Positions 8,255 through 17,029 of a stretch of DNA of 64,000 bases are shown one piece after another. The stretch comes from Bog-473 sp963742035. Its GTDB lineage: Bacteria; Actinomycetota; Acidimicrobiia; Acidimicrobiales; RAAP-2. The notes under the pieces were generated by a model. That model had not been told where the DNA came from. It did not search any database and was given only the letters and a program-made list of their open reading frames with translations. The translations under genes and the position numbers were made by a program. The stretch covers positions 1-64,000 of the forward strand of contig CAVUKH010000012.1 of NCBI GenBank assembly GCA_963742035.1. The letters are read 5' to 3'. Position 1 is the first letter of the stretch. Each line of letters begins with the position of its first letter.

Positions 8255-9555
8255 CACACGGGTCGGGCGCGAGGCGCACCGTGTCGATAGAGGCGCTCTC
8301 GCGCGTCGAAGGCGAGGGTTCGCTCCACGTGGAGGTACGCAACGGCGTGGTCGGGGAGGTGGCGCTCAACATCTTCGAACCGCCCCGATTCTTCGAGGCG
8401 CTCCTGCAGGGCCGCCGGGCCACCGAGGCTCCCGACATTACGGCCCGCATCTGTGGCATCTGTCCCGTTGCATATCAGATGAGTGCCTGCGCGGCGGTGG
8501 AGAACGCCCTCGGTGTGGAGGTGAACCGAGAGGTGGCCGACCTGCGCCGCCTTCTCTACTGCGGAGAGTGGATACAGAGCCACGCCCTGCACATCTACCT
8601 GCTCCACGCCCCCGACTTCTTGGGCTGCGCCGACGCCGTGGAGCTGGCCCAGCACGATCGCGCCGCCGTCGAACGCGGCCTCGCCATCAAGAAGATCGGC
8701 AACCTGCTCATGTCGACCGTGGGTGGCCGGGCCATCCATCCCGTGAATGTCCGGCTGGGGGGCTTCTATTCCGCTCCGGCTCGCGCCGATGTGGCGGCCC
8801 TGAGCGAGCCGCTGCGCCGAGCCCGCGACCAGGCCCTGGACACGGTTTCATGGGTATCGGGCTTCGACTTTCCCGACGTGGAAGGTGACTATCGCTTCGT
8901 CTCACTGCGCACCCCTGGCCGATATCCCATCGAGTCGGGTCGGGTCGCCTCGAGTGACGGGCTGGACCTGACCGCGTCGGCCTTCGACCGCCTGGTGGTC
9001 GAAGAGCACGTGGAGCGTTCCACCGCTCTGCACGCGCGTCTCGGGGGTGAGCTCGCCTACCTGACCGGACCGCTGGCCCGATACGCGCTGAACTCCTCTC
9101 TCCTGCCCGAGGTTGCATATCAGGCAGCGGCCGAGGCGGGGCTGGGGCCGGTCGTGACCAACCCCTTCCAGAGCATTGTGGTGCGCGCCGTCGAGCTCGT
9201 GTTCGCGTGCGATGAGGCGCTGCGCCTGGTGGAATCGTATGAGCCCCCGATCCCGCCGGCAGTCGACATTCCGATCCGGGCGGGCGTGGGTGCCGGGGTC
9301 ACTGAGGCACCGCGGGGTCTGCTCCTGCACACGTACGCACTTACAGCCGACGGCGACATCGCCACCGCTCGTATCGTGCCGCCGACCTCGCAGAACCAGA
9401 TCAGTATTGAGGCCGACCTCAGGCGCGTCGTGCAAGGTGGTCTGGACCTTTCGGACGAGGATCTGTCCTGGCGCTGCGAGCAGGCGGTGCGCAACCATGA
9501 CCCGTGCATCTCGTGCGCCGCCCACTTCCTCGACCTCAAGGTGGTCCGGGAATGA
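8251..9555 (+). CDS. hyhL: [NiFe] hydrogenase large subunit (alpha; HydA/HyhL)
   Basis: This 434-residue catalytic subunit carries the NiFe(CN)2CO site. The L1 motif RICGICP gives C68 and C71. The L2 motif DPCISCAAH near the end gives C419 and C422 with H425, after which nine residues (FLDLKVVRE) remain. That short tail is expected to be removed by the maturation protease encoded next. Sequence around L1 (RICGICPVAYQMS) is typical of group 3 bidirectional hydrogenases. The ATG at 8251 overlaps the hyhS stop; a longer open frame upstream runs inside hyhS and is not used. All four metal-binding cysteines are intact, so the enzyme should be functional. Confidence 0.92.
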   Translation: MTHGSGARRTVSIEALSRVEGEGSLHVEVRNGVVGEVALNIFEPPRFFEALLQGRRATEAPDITARICGICPVAYQMSACAAVENALGVEVNREVADLRRLLYCGEWIQSHALHIYLLHAPDFLGCADAVELAQHDRAAVERGLAIKKIGNLLMSTVGGRAIHPVNVRLGGFYSAPARADVAALSEPLRRARDQALDTVSWVSGFDFPDVEGDYRFVSLRTPGRYPIESGRVASSDGLDLTASAFDRLVVEEHVERSTALHARLGGELAYLTGPLARYALNSSLLPEVAYQAAAEAGLGPVVTNPFQSIVVRAVELVFACDEALRLVESYEPPIPPAVDIPIRAGVGAGVTEAPRGLLLHTYALTADGDIATARIVPPTSQNQISIEADLRRVVQGGLDLSDEDLSWRCEQAVRNHDPCISCAAHFLDLKVVRE

Positions 9556-10070
9556 GCGACACGGCGAGCACGGAGGAGACGAGCCGCATGGCCGGCGATG
9601 CCCGCAGGGTCGTGGTGGCCGGCCTGGGCAGCGAGTACCGCCGCGACGACGGTGCAGGTCCTGCCGCGGTCTCCATGGTGATGCAGCAATGCCCTGGAGT
9701 GACAGTGGTCGGGCCGCTCGACGACCCGCTCGACCTTCTCGGCCTGTGGGACGGGGCAGTCCTGGCTGTGGTCGTCGATGCCGTCTCGTCGGGTTCCCCG
9801 CCCGGAACGGTCCAGGTGGTGGAGCTCGATCCCACCGCCCCGAGGCCGGCCCGCGAGCGAGGGGCGTCGGGAACGAACAGCACCCACGGCATCGGGCTGG
9901 CCGGGGTCTACCGACTGGCCCGGACCATTGAGCGCGCCCCGTCCAGGGTGGTAGTGGTCGGCATCGAAGGATCGGACTTCGGGCAGGGTGTGGGCCTGAG
10001 CCGAGGGGTCGAGGAAGGCGTGGAACATGCGGCGCGCCACGTGGTGGAGATGATCAGGGAGGTCAGCTGA
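9552..10070 (+). CDS. Hydrogenase maturation protease (HycI/HoxW/HyaD family)
   Basis: This 172-residue protein has VVVAGLGSEYRRDDGAGPA near residue 17, the conserved N-terminal motif of [NiFe] hydrogenase endopeptidases, although Ser-Glu replaces the usual Asn after GxG. A buried acidic position in VVVDAVSS and the histidine in NSTHGIGLAG supply the other expected Ni-sensing ligands. It would cut the large-subunit tail after H425 once nickel is inserted. Start is the ATG at 9552 overlapping the hyhL stop, and its stop overlaps the hypC-like start by one base. Tight coupling supports dedication to this hydrogenase. Confidence 0.88.
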   Translation: MSDTASTEETSRMAGDARRVVVAGLGSEYRRDDGAGPAAVSMVMQQCPGVTVVGPLDDPLDLLGLWDGAVLAVVVDAVSSGSPPGTVQVVELDPTAPRPARERGASGTNSTHGIGLAGVYRLARTIERAPSRVVVVGIEGSDFGQGVGLSRGVEEGVEHAARHVVEMIREVS

Positions 10071-10330
10071 TGTGCCTGAGCAGGTTGCATCAAGTCCGGT
10101 CGGTCTGCGGTCCGGGCAAGGTACTGGCCGAGGACATGGACGGGCGTCGGCACGAAGTGTCGTTGTTGGCCCTCGAACCCCCGGACCCCGAACCAGCGCC
10201 GGGGGATTGGCTGGTCGTGCACAGCGGCTACGCCATCGACAGAGCGGAGGCACGAGAGGCGGAGACAGCACTCGCCGAGATAACCCGCGGCAATGCCCGT
10301 CTGGAGGAACGAGAAGGGTCGGCAACGTGA
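10070..10330 (+). CDS. hypC: HypC/HupF family hydrogenase assembly chaperone
   Basis: This 86-residue protein begins MCLSRLHQV. The N-terminal Met-Cys is essential in HypC, which holds the Fe(CN)2CO precursor and delivers it to the large subunit. The GDWLVVHSGYAID segment near residue 45 is the second family signature. No other hyp genes (hypA, B, D, E, F) are in the window, so they must be elsewhere. The stop overlaps the GTG of the EamA gene. Confidence 0.88.
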   Translation: MCLSRLHQVRSVCGPGKVLAEDMDGRRHEVSLLALEPPDPEPAPGDWLVVHSGYAIDRAEAREAETALAEITRGNARLEEREGSAT

Positions 10331-11313
10331 GGGTAGGGACGACGACGCGTCGGGCAGTCCGGCCGGTCGGGATGAACGGGGTGCTGGTTGGCGGCATCAC
10401 CGCCGTCATCAGCGGGATCTCGGTGTTCGCCAACAGTTACGGGGTGCATCACGTGCCGTCGCCTTCGGTCTACACCACCGGGAAGAACCTGGTTGCCTTC
10501 CTGGCTCTTGGTGCCGGCGCGCTGGTGGCTTCTGCCTGGAAGTCGCGCACAACGGGGGGTGGAGACATGGCTGCCCGCTGGCTCGCGGCACCGGCGCGAA
10601 CTGCGACGGGCACCCGGAGCGCCCTCACCTGGGTGGGGCTGGCCTACGTGGGCGTCATCGGCGGAGGCCTGGCCTTCGTGCTCTTCTTCAACGGGCTCGC
10701 CCGCACCACTGCGACTCCCGCCGCCTTCCTGCACGACACGCTGGTGATCTGGGTGGTGCTCCTGGCCGGCCCCTTTCTCCACGAGCAAGCGAAGTGGTGG
10801 AACATCGGCGCCATCGCCCTGCTGGTCGGCGGCGAAGTGGCGCTCTCGAAGGGGATCGGTCATCTGGCTTGGGGGAGCGGTACCTCTCTCGTCCTGGCGG
10901 CCACATTGCTGTGGGCAGTCGAGGTGGTGGTGGCCAAGCGGCTGCTCTCCGGCATCGCTCCAGCCACGATCTCGCTGGTCCGCATGGGCGTGGGATCCGC
11001 GGCCCTGGTCGTCTACCTCGCTGTCGAGGGCAGCCTCGGTTCGCTCTTCGCCCTCGACCGCGGTCAGCTGGGTTGGGTGCTGTTCACCGGACTGCTGCTG
11101 GCGGGTTACGTCGGCACATGGATGACCGCCCTCAGTCGAGCACGGGCCATCGACGTCACGTCGATTTTGGTGGCGAGCGCACTGATCACCGCTGTCCTCG
11201 AGGCGCTGGCCGGGGCCCAACCCCTCGCGCCGGAGTGGTTCGGGCTGGTGCTGATCACGGCCGGCACCGCATTGGTGGCCTGGCGCATGCCGCGCCACGT
11301 GGTGGCGACATGA
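10327..11313 (+). CDS. EamA/DMT-superfamily transporter
   Basis: About 328 residues with ten predicted transmembrane helices in two repeats, matching the EamA drug/metabolite transporter fold. The second repeat begins near LAWGSGTSLVLAATLLWAVE, and the CTA-like LARTTATPAAFLHDTLVIWVVLLAGPFLHE segment ends the first (only part quoted by family resemblance). Start is the GTG overlapping the hypC stop; the ATG at 10372 is an alternative. Its place inside the hydrogenase operon is unusual. A role in metal or metabolite supply is possible but not shown by the sequence. Confidence 0.78.
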   Translation: MRVGTTTRRAVRPVGMNGVLVGGITAVISGISVFANSYGVHHVPSPSVYTTGKNLVAFLALGAGALVASAWKSRTTGGGDMAARWLAAPARTATGTRSALTWVGLAYVGVIGGGLAFVLFFNGLARTTATPAAFLHDTLVIWVVLLAGPFLHEQAKWWNIGAIALLVGGEVALSKGIGHLAWGSGTSLVLAATLLWAVEVVVAKRLLSGIAPATISLVRMGVGSAALVVYLAVEGSLGSLFALDRGQLGWVLFTGLLLAGYVGTWMTALSRARAIDVTSILVASALITAVLEALAGAQPLAPEWFGLVLITAGTALVAWRMPRHVVAT

Positions 11314-12122
11314 ACGGTCCGGTCGCCGACCCGCTGCGTCCCGACGCGTCGCGCTCGGCTCCAACCGGGCCGTTGCTGTTCGCCCGCTACGCCTACCCGC
11401 CCAACGAGCTCGGGTACTGCGGGCCGTCCGATCCGGGAGCGCTCCTCGAGTCGGCCTCTGACGGCCTCGACCTGGCGGAGCTGGCGCACCTGGCCACGGG
11501 GTTCGCTGGAGCGTGGCCGTACCTCGAACTGATCGCCGGTTGCAACGGCATCGCCGATCCGCTCGACGCCCGGGTGGTCGAGGCCTACTGGGTGGGCAAC
11601 CCGCTACTCGAGAAGGTTCCGAACTCCGCCCTCTTGTCATCGCTGAGCGATCGTTTCGAGGACCGGGCCGGCCCGCGGTTCGGGCATGTGGCCTCCGCGG
11701 TACCCCTGGGTGGGGTGTGCCAGCACAGCTTCCACGTCTTTGCGGTGTACCCATGGCTGGGGCTGCTGCGGGCTGGGATGGAGGGCGCCCCGCTCACCGT
11801 GCTGGACCGTTGCCGTATCCGCTGGGGCTACGTGGAAGCCGTCACCGGCGACCTGGTCACCGTGCGGAACCGCCTTCTGGCCTTCGACGGGTCACGGCTG
11901 GTGCTTGGCCCCGAAGAGGTGGAGACGGCGCGGCGCAGCCTCCACGGCGTGGGCTTGGCCCCCCCGGTGTCGGTGGGGGACACCGTGTCGCTCCACTGGG
12001 ACTGGGTGTGTGATCGGCTCACACCGATCGGGCTGGCGAACCTGGCGCGGTGCACGGCGGCCAATCTGGCCGCCGTCAACACCCTTCCCACGCCGGGCCC
12101 GGCCGCCGTCTGCGGCGCCTGA
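11310..12122 (+). CDS. DUF6390-like protein, last gene of the hydrogenase operon
   Basis: This 270-residue soluble protein has no signal peptide. It contains RYAYPPNELGYCGPSD near residue 27, a PYLELIAGCNGIADPLD segment, VEAYWVGNPLLE, and a QHSFHVFAVYPWLGLL stretch. It looks like the family annotated as DUF6390, which I associate with actinobacterial hydrogenase loci; that association is from memory. The C-terminal part has ARCTAANLAAVNT. Conserved Cys, His and Tyr positions could bind a cofactor or metal. The ATG overlaps the EamA stop by four bases, so it is co-translated with the operon. Function is unknown; accessory or assembly factor is inferred from context. Confidence 0.65.
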   Translation: MNGPVADPLRPDASRSAPTGPLLFARYAYPPNELGYCGPSDPGALLESASDGLDLAELAHLATGFAGAWPYLELIAGCNGIADPLDARVVEAYWVGNPLLEKVPNSALLSSLSDRFEDRAGPRFGHVASAVPLGGVCQHSFHVFAVYPWLGLLRAGMEGAPLTVLDRCRIRWGYVEAVTGDLVTVRNRLLAFDGSRLVLGPEEVETARRSLHGVGLAPPVSVGDTVSLHWDWVCDRLTPIGLANLARCTAANLAAVNTLPTPGPAAVCGA

Positions 12123-12585
12123 TCCCCGCGGGTATCGCTCGTTCTACTGCCGCGGATCCAGTCTCCGGGTGCGCTTCGGCTTTGCGGGTCTTTCGGCCAC
12201 CTCCCAGTCTGAAAGCAGAGCAGGAGCGCTCGCAATGAGTACCGGCCACGACACGGGGGCCGCGTTCATCAATTCCGAGCGGTGCATCGACCTCGCACCT
12301 CCAGCGGTCCCAGCTGGTCTCCACGTGTAGTGCTCGGACGCCGTCGCCCTCGTCATCTACTCGCACGCCTGCCGGGGGACTCCGAACTGCACAGTGGCAT
12401 TGCCAGCGCGGACGGTACCGGCGGTATGCAGCACCGTGGACCGGAACAGTGGCCGCGCGATATGACGGTCAGGCGGGGCAACCTAAGATCTGTGGGCCGG
12501 CGCGAACGTCCAGCACGTTTTCGACACGTGTCGGAGCAGCTCTGTTCCGGTACTTCTTCTCGCTCCGCCGGGAGGTGATGTCCTT
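12123..12585. other. Gap after the hydrogenase operon
   Basis: No gene was seen in 463 bases. Just after the operon stop an imperfect inverted repeat (GATCCCCGCGG and CCGCGGATC, 12121-12158) could serve as a terminator. The last bases hold a perfect GGAGGTGAT ribosome-binding site for the next gene. Confidence 0.4.
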
Positions 12586-13554
12586 ATGGAAAGCCAGATG
12601 AAGCACGTCTCGATCCACGGTCACGATATGGCATACCGCATGGAAGGGAGGGGCCCTGCACTCCTCCTTCTCCACGGCATCGCCGGTAGTTCTCGGACCT
12701 GGAGGGACGTGATCCCTCTTCTGACGGATCGCTTCACCGTTCTCGCGCCGGACCTCATCGGTCACGGTCTGTCGGAAAAGCCCGTCGGTGATTACTCTCT
12801 GGGTGCATTCGCCAGTGGGATCCGTGATCTTCTGGAGGTTCTCGACATCGACCGAGCGTCCGTAGTCGGCCAGTCGTTCGGCGGCGGGGTTGCCATGCAG
12901 CTCGCCTACCAGCACCCAGAGCTCTGCGAGCGTCTCGTACTCGTAGACAGCGGCGGCCTTGGGCGAGAAGTGAATTGGATCCTTCGATTCATGACGGTCC
13001 CCGGGAGCGAGTACGTGATGCCCTTGATCTTCCCCAAGTTCGTTCGTAGCTGGGGAGACAGCCTGTTGCGGTCGATCAACGACCGCGGCATCCGTCTGGG
13101 TCGGATCACCGAGATGTGGAGCGCCTACGCGTCATTGGCCGAAGCCGACAACCGCCAGGCGTTCGCCCGCACCATCAGATCTGTCATCGACCCGGGTGGC
13201 CAGACGGTGAGCGCGATGGATCGCCTCTACCTGGCTTCCTCAATGCCGACGCTGATTCTCTGGGGCGACCGGGACGACATCATCCCTGTGAGCCATGCGC
13301 GTGCGGCGCAGCAAGCAATCCCCGGAAGCCGACTGGTGATCATTGAGGGCGTTGGCCACTTTCCTCAGATCGAGGCGCCGGAGCAATTCGTCGCCGCCCT
13401 GGACGACTTCGTCGATTCGACGAAGCCCGCTCGTCTCGGAGCTGAGGATCGCCAGCGAATGCTCAGAGAGCGATCGGACCCATCACGGCAGGAGCGATCG
13501 GGTCAGTCCGCAACTTGGCCCGGGTCGGCTCCCGACCCAACTTCCCGGCGCTAG
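12586..13554 (+). CDS. Alpha/beta-fold hydrolase
   Basis: This 322-residue protein has LLLLHGIAGSSRTWRDVIP (oxyanion-hole HG motif), VVGQSFGGGVAMQ with nucleophile S97, an acid residue in LILWGDRDDIIPVSHA, and the catalytic histidine in VEGVGHFPQIEAPEQF-type sequence near residue 263. These make a complete catalytic triad of the esterase / epoxide-hydrolase / meta-cleavage-hydrolase superfamily. The last 45 residues are a polar tail outside the fold. A strong Shine-Dalgarno GGAGGTGAT precedes the ATG. It is monocistronic by spacing, and the substrate is unknown. Confidence 0.85.
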   Translation: MESQMKHVSIHGHDMAYRMEGRGPALLLLHGIAGSSRTWRDVIPLLTDRFTVLAPDLIGHGLSEKPVGDYSLGAFASGIRDLLEVLDIDRASVVGQSFGGGVAMQLAYQHPELCERLVLVDSGGLGREVNWILRFMTVPGSEYVMPLIFPKFVRSWGDSLLRSINDRGIRLGRITEMWSAYASLAEADNRQAFARTIRSVIDPGGQTVSAMDRLYLASSMPTLILWGDRDDIIPVSHARAAQQAIPGSRLVIIEGVGHFPQIEAPEQFVAALDDFVDSTKPARLGAEDRQRMLRERSDPSRQERSGQSATWPGSAPDPTSRR

Positions 13555-13624
13555 TGGACACGCGGATGGGCTTTAAGCCGAAATTGGGTCACGCGCGCGA
13601 CCAGCGCCTTCGTGCGCATCGTAA

Positions 13625-14092
13625 ATGAAGAACAACGTGTTCACGGTCGAGCGGCTCATCGCCGCGTCGCCGGATTCGATCTTCGACGTCCTGGCCGACC
13701 CGGCCAAGCACGCGCTGATTGATGGTTCGGGCTTGCTCCAGGGAGCGAACGACGCGGCGTCGACCCGGCTCGCCCTCGGCGTGACGTTTGGTATGGGAAT
13801 GAAGATGGGGGTTCGCTACTCGACGGTGAACACGGTCGTCGAGTTCCAGGAGAACCGGCGCATTGCCTGGCAAACCGGCCCGAAGGGCAAGCTCGAGCCC
13901 TACGTCGCAGGTCGGATCTGGCGCTACGAGCTTGTCCCACAGGGCGAGAGGACGTTGGTGCGAGAGAGCTGGGACATCACGAGCGATCATCAACGGGTCC
14001 TCCTGCGGCTGGGCGACATCTACTCGAAGAAGACCCGACGGGACATGGAGTTGACGTTGGCGCGCCTCGACGCCCTGGTGACGGCGCCCTGA
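13625..14092 (+). CDS. SRPBCC (START-like/polyketide cyclase) family protein
   Basis: This 155-residue protein begins with the FTVERLIAASPDSIFDVLAD pattern of the helix-grip SRPBCC fold, with a later GRIWRYELVPQGERTLVRES strand pair and a long C-terminal helix. Such proteins bind hydrophobic ligands. The sequence gives no catalytic clue. It follows the hydrolase after 70 bases on the same strand, so joint transcription is possible. Confidence 0.8.
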   Translation: MKNNVFTVERLIAASPDSIFDVLADPAKHALIDGSGLLQGANDAASTRLALGVTFGMGMKMGVRYSTVNTVVEFQENRRIAWQTGPKGKLEPYVAGRIWRYELVPQGERTLVRESWDITSDHQRVLLRLGDIYSKKTRRDMELTLARLDALVTAP

Positions 14093-14160
14093 GGTCGCGG
14101 GGGTGATCGGCTCGCGCGCGGACGTGAGCAGTCTCTCTCGCTGTGCCCCGATTTGGCACC

Positions 14161-14925
14161 TCAGCGGGCAAAGAGGTGAAAGCCGGCAAAGGCCCAGGCC
14201 GCGATCAGCGCCACATTGACGAGGCCTGACGTCGAGATGAACCGGACGAACTCCTCCGCCGTCGCGGTACGGCCGTCAGAATGACGAGCGGCGGCGTCGA
14301 CGAGGACCGCGGCGACCGGGACGGCCACCCAGAAGATGATGCCGACCGCCGGGATCTGCGGCAGGAGCAGCGCGGAGGTGCCGCCGTGCCGGATCCCCAA
14401 TGGTCCCATGGCGCCCACGAACGCGGTCTGATGTTCCGGACCATACGGGTGCCCTCCGTCTTGAGGCGTTCCCGCGCCATCGATCGGGGCGCGGACGCGG
14501 GCGGCCTCGTACCCGACACCGACGAGGATCCAGACCAGGAGGAGAGCGGCGTTCAGCGGACGGTAGGCCTGAGCCAGGGCACTGATGGTCAGGTGGTACT
14601 GGTGCGGGCCGCTCTCGATGCCCAGGACGTCCCAGGCCAGCGCCACCACCACCAGCGCCAGCCACGGCGCCACACCTCGAAGAGCCGGCCCGTGTCCTCC
14701 CCGGCCAGGCCGGGGCCAGGGGTCGTCGGCCGGTCGCAGACGCAGACCACGGCGTGTGCCGCTCCTGCCACGCCACAGCGCGAGGTCGAGGAGGAGCACG
14801 GCGCACAGGGTGACGACCCACGTGACCTCCGCGGCCACCGACTTCCGGTGGTCGCCGCTGATCCAACCGCACCAGCCGCACAGCACCAGAAAAGCAATGC
14901 CGATGACGACGCGGTGGCCACGCAC
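14161..14925 (-). CDS. Predicted integral membrane protein, unknown function
   Basis: A 254-residue protein starting at GTG, with about six hydrophobic helices: near residues 5-20, 35-50, 88-103, 123-140, 190-210 and 232-250. A central loop carries GPEHQTAFVGAMGPLG. I do not recognise a family. The sequence TAGACC lies 6 bases before the start, one mismatch from the TANNNT leaderless pattern seen elsewhere. It is divergent from the MFS gene at 15025. Confidence 0.6.
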   Translation of the reverse strand: MRGHRVVIGIAFLVLCGWCGWISGDHRKSVAAEVTWVVTLCAVLLLDLALWRGRSGTRRGLRLRPADDPWPRPGRGGHGPALRGVAPWLALVVVALAWDVLGIESGPHQYHLTISALAQAYRPLNAALLLVWILVGVGYEAARVRAPIDGAGTPQDGGHPYGPEHQTAFVGAMGPLGIRHGGTSALLLPQIPAVGIIFWVAVPVAAVLVDAAARHSDGRTATAEEFVRFISTSGLVNVALIAAWAFAGFHLFAR

Positions 14926-15012
14926 GTTGCCGGTCTATCCCAGGTTCGGGCCGGGGGCCACGGCTCGGCCCCTACGCCCGGCAGGACGGCCAGCGGGGTG
15001 CGCCCCTCGCGT

Positions 15013-15018
15013 TAGGGT
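15013..15018 (+). promoter_or_regulatory. Candidate -10 element, leaderless MFS gene
   Basis: TAGGGT ends 6 bases before the ATG at 15025. Confidence 0.45.
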
Positions 15019-15024
15019 CCGCCG

Positions 15025-16269
15025 ATGCCCAAGGGCGTCCTCTTGCGCCACCGCGATTTTCGCCTCCTGTGGGGAGGCGAGACCGTGAGCGAGTTGGGTT
15101 CACAGGTCAGCCTTCTCGCCATTCCGCTGCTTGCCGTGGGAACGCTGCACGCGACGACATTCGAAATGGGCCTGCTGACCGCCGCCTCGACGGCCGCCTT
15201 CCTCATCGTCGGGCTCCCGGCCGGCGTCTGGGTGGACCGGCTGCGCAGGCGTCGGGTCATGATCGTTGCCGACGGAGGGCGGGTGCTGGCCCTGGGCTCC
15301 ATACCAATCGCGTACAGGCTCGGTGGCTTGACATTGGTGCAGCTCTTCGTCGTCACGCTGACCAGTGGCATCCTCACCGTCTTCTTCGACGTCGCCTACC
15401 AGTCCTATCTCCCCACATTGGTGGGGCGGCAGCATCTGGTGGAGGGAAATGCCAAGCTCACCGGTAGCGCGCAGGTCGCTGCGGTCGCAGGTCCGAGCAT
15501 GGCCGGCGGCCTCGTCCAGGCCATAGGGAGCTCCGCCACCGTTGCCGTGGACTCGGTGAGCTTCCTTGTATCAGCGGTGGCCGTGGGGGCCCTACGCGCC
15601 CCTGAGCCGAAGCCAACAGTGCCCGAGAGCGGACATCCCAGGCTCCTGCACGGCATCGCAGAGGGTCTGCGCTTCGTGTTCGGCCACGCCCTCTTGCGCG
15701 CGATCGCGGCCACCACCGCCACGGCCAACCTGTTCGGCGGTATCGCCGCGGCAGTGGAGATCGTCTTTCTGGTGCGGCAGGTCCATGCCTCCCCCGGGGA
15801 GATTGGCCTCCTCTTCGCCTTGGCGGGCGTCGGGGGAGTGTTGGGCGCGTTCGCCGCCGGGCCGATCGCCCGTCGGGTGGGTGGGGCGCGGGCGACCATC
15901 ATCGGCATCGGAGCCAGTATCGGAGCCCTGCTGATCCCACTGACCATGCCCGGAGCAGGGCTCTTGTACTTCGGCTTCGGCCTGTTCCTGGTCTCCTTCT
16001 CCGCCACGGTCTACAACGTGAACCAGGTCAGCTTCCGTCAAGGCTTGTGCCCCGACCGGCTGCTCGGGCGCATGAACGCCACCATGCGCTTCGTCGTCTG
16101 GGGAGTCCTTCCGATCGGGGCTTTGATCGGTGGTCTCCTGGGGGCGGCATTCGGGCTGCGCGCCACGTTGTGGGTCGGCGCGCTGGGCCAGGCCCTCGCG
16201 GGGGTCTGGTTGCTAGCGTCACCGATGCGTTCGCTGCGAGATTTTCCCGACCTTCCACCGGAGGAGTAG
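15025..16269 (+). CDS. MFS transporter (MFS_3/enterobactin-exporter-like)
   Basis: This 414-residue protein starts MPKGVLLRHRDFRLLWGGE, the usual entry of the MFS_3 family, and has about twelve helices. The loop VWVDRLRRRRVMIVADGGR between helices 2 and 3 is the MFS motif A (G-x-x-x-D-R-x-G-R-R type). The family exports small molecules and drugs. No neighbouring biosynthetic gene indicates a substrate. The start is probably leaderless. Confidence 0.85.
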   Translation: MPKGVLLRHRDFRLLWGGETVSELGSQVSLLAIPLLAVGTLHATTFEMGLLTAASTAAFLIVGLPAGVWVDRLRRRRVMIVADGGRVLALGSIPIAYRLGGLTLVQLFVVTLTSGILTVFFDVAYQSYLPTLVGRQHLVEGNAKLTGSAQVAAVAGPSMAGGLVQAIGSSATVAVDSVSFLVSAVAVGALRAPEPKPTVPESGHPRLLHGIAEGLRFVFGHALLRAIAATTATANLFGGIAAAVEIVFLVRQVHASPGEIGLLFALAGVGGVLGAFAAGPIARRVGGARATIIGIGASIGALLIPLTMPGAGLLYFGFGLFLVSFSATVYNVNQVSFRQGLCPDRLLGRMNATMRFVVWGVLPIGALIGGLLGAAFGLRATLWVGALGQALAGVWLLASPMRSLRDFPDLPPEE

Positions 16270-16314
16270 CAGAAGGGCGAAGCCTGACGACAGTGGCTGC
16301 AGGCCTTCTTCGGG

Positions 16315-16956
16315 CTACCGGTGGTGTGCGGTGACGCCGACTTCCGGTAGGGATTCGATCTCGTGCTTGCTCAGCGTGACGGTGATGCCATTGTCGATCC
16401 GCTCGACGGCGTCGATCGGAATGGCGACCTGTTTACGGCCCCACAGATGGCCCTCTTGCAACAGCACGTGGGTCACGTGTCCCCTGGTCGAATCGACGAC
16501 GAGCCCCTCCACCTTGCCGATCTCACCGTCGCTCGCGTGCACGGGCTCGCCGCGGCGAACGCCGATTTCACCGGCGGGGAGCGTGTCTTTGGTTTCGACC
16601 GCGCTGGCCAGCGCGAGCGCTGGATCCGCGCCGCCCTCCAGGCCGAAATAGGGCCAGTAGTAGGCCTCGTGGGCGGCGTAGGCGTCGTAGCCGCTGCCAC
16701 CGGGCAGGAAGTCCATCTCCTCGGCCGAGGGCAGCGAGTCGAATTCGGCAAGGGTGCAGCGCAGGCGGAGGTCGCCGTCCCCAGGTTCGACCATGTCGAG
16801 GGGAACCAAACGGCCCAACCCGCTGCGGTGCTCGGGCTCAATCACGAGGTGGGTGAGCTCGCGGGCCACCGGATCAACGACCACTCTGCTCACCGCGCCG
16901 CAGGGCCCGTCGCTGCAGGTGGCGGTGGCCCCGATCGTGAACGTGGTGTCTGCCAT
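16315..16956 (-). CDS. PRC-barrel domain protein
   Basis: This 213-residue protein carries two PRC-barrel-like halves. The first has CSDGPCGAVSRVVVDPVARE near residue 14 and THLVIEPEH. The second has VHASDGEIGKVEGLVVD with THVLLQEGHLWG. PRC barrels occur in photosynthetic reaction centre H subunits, RimM and many stress-related proteins of unknown role. The start at 16956 is supported by a GGAGG placed seven bases upstream; a longer open frame exists but lacks this. Convergent with the MFS gene. Confidence 0.82.
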   Translation of the reverse strand: MADTTFTIGATATCSDGPCGAVSRVVVDPVARELTHLVIEPEHRSGLGRLVPLDMVEPGDGDLRLRCTLAEFDSLPSAEEMDFLPGGSGYDAYAAHEAYYWPYFGLEGGADPALALASAVETKDTLPAGEIGVRRGEPVHASDGEIGKVEGLVVDSTRGHVTHVLLQEGHLWGRKQVAIPIDAVERIDNGITVTLSKHEIESLPEVGVTAHHR

Positions 16957-17029
16957 ACCGGCCTCCTTTATCGGGCAAGACCCTACCGGGACCGCGGAGC
17001 CCGCCCGGGCTCTCTCGATGTCCTGGCCG

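Noticed and set aside
12282..12578. 98-codon frame between the hydrogenase operon and the hydrolase gene
   Set aside because: No ribosome site and no family resemblance; it overlaps the leader that carries the hydrolase ribosome-binding site.
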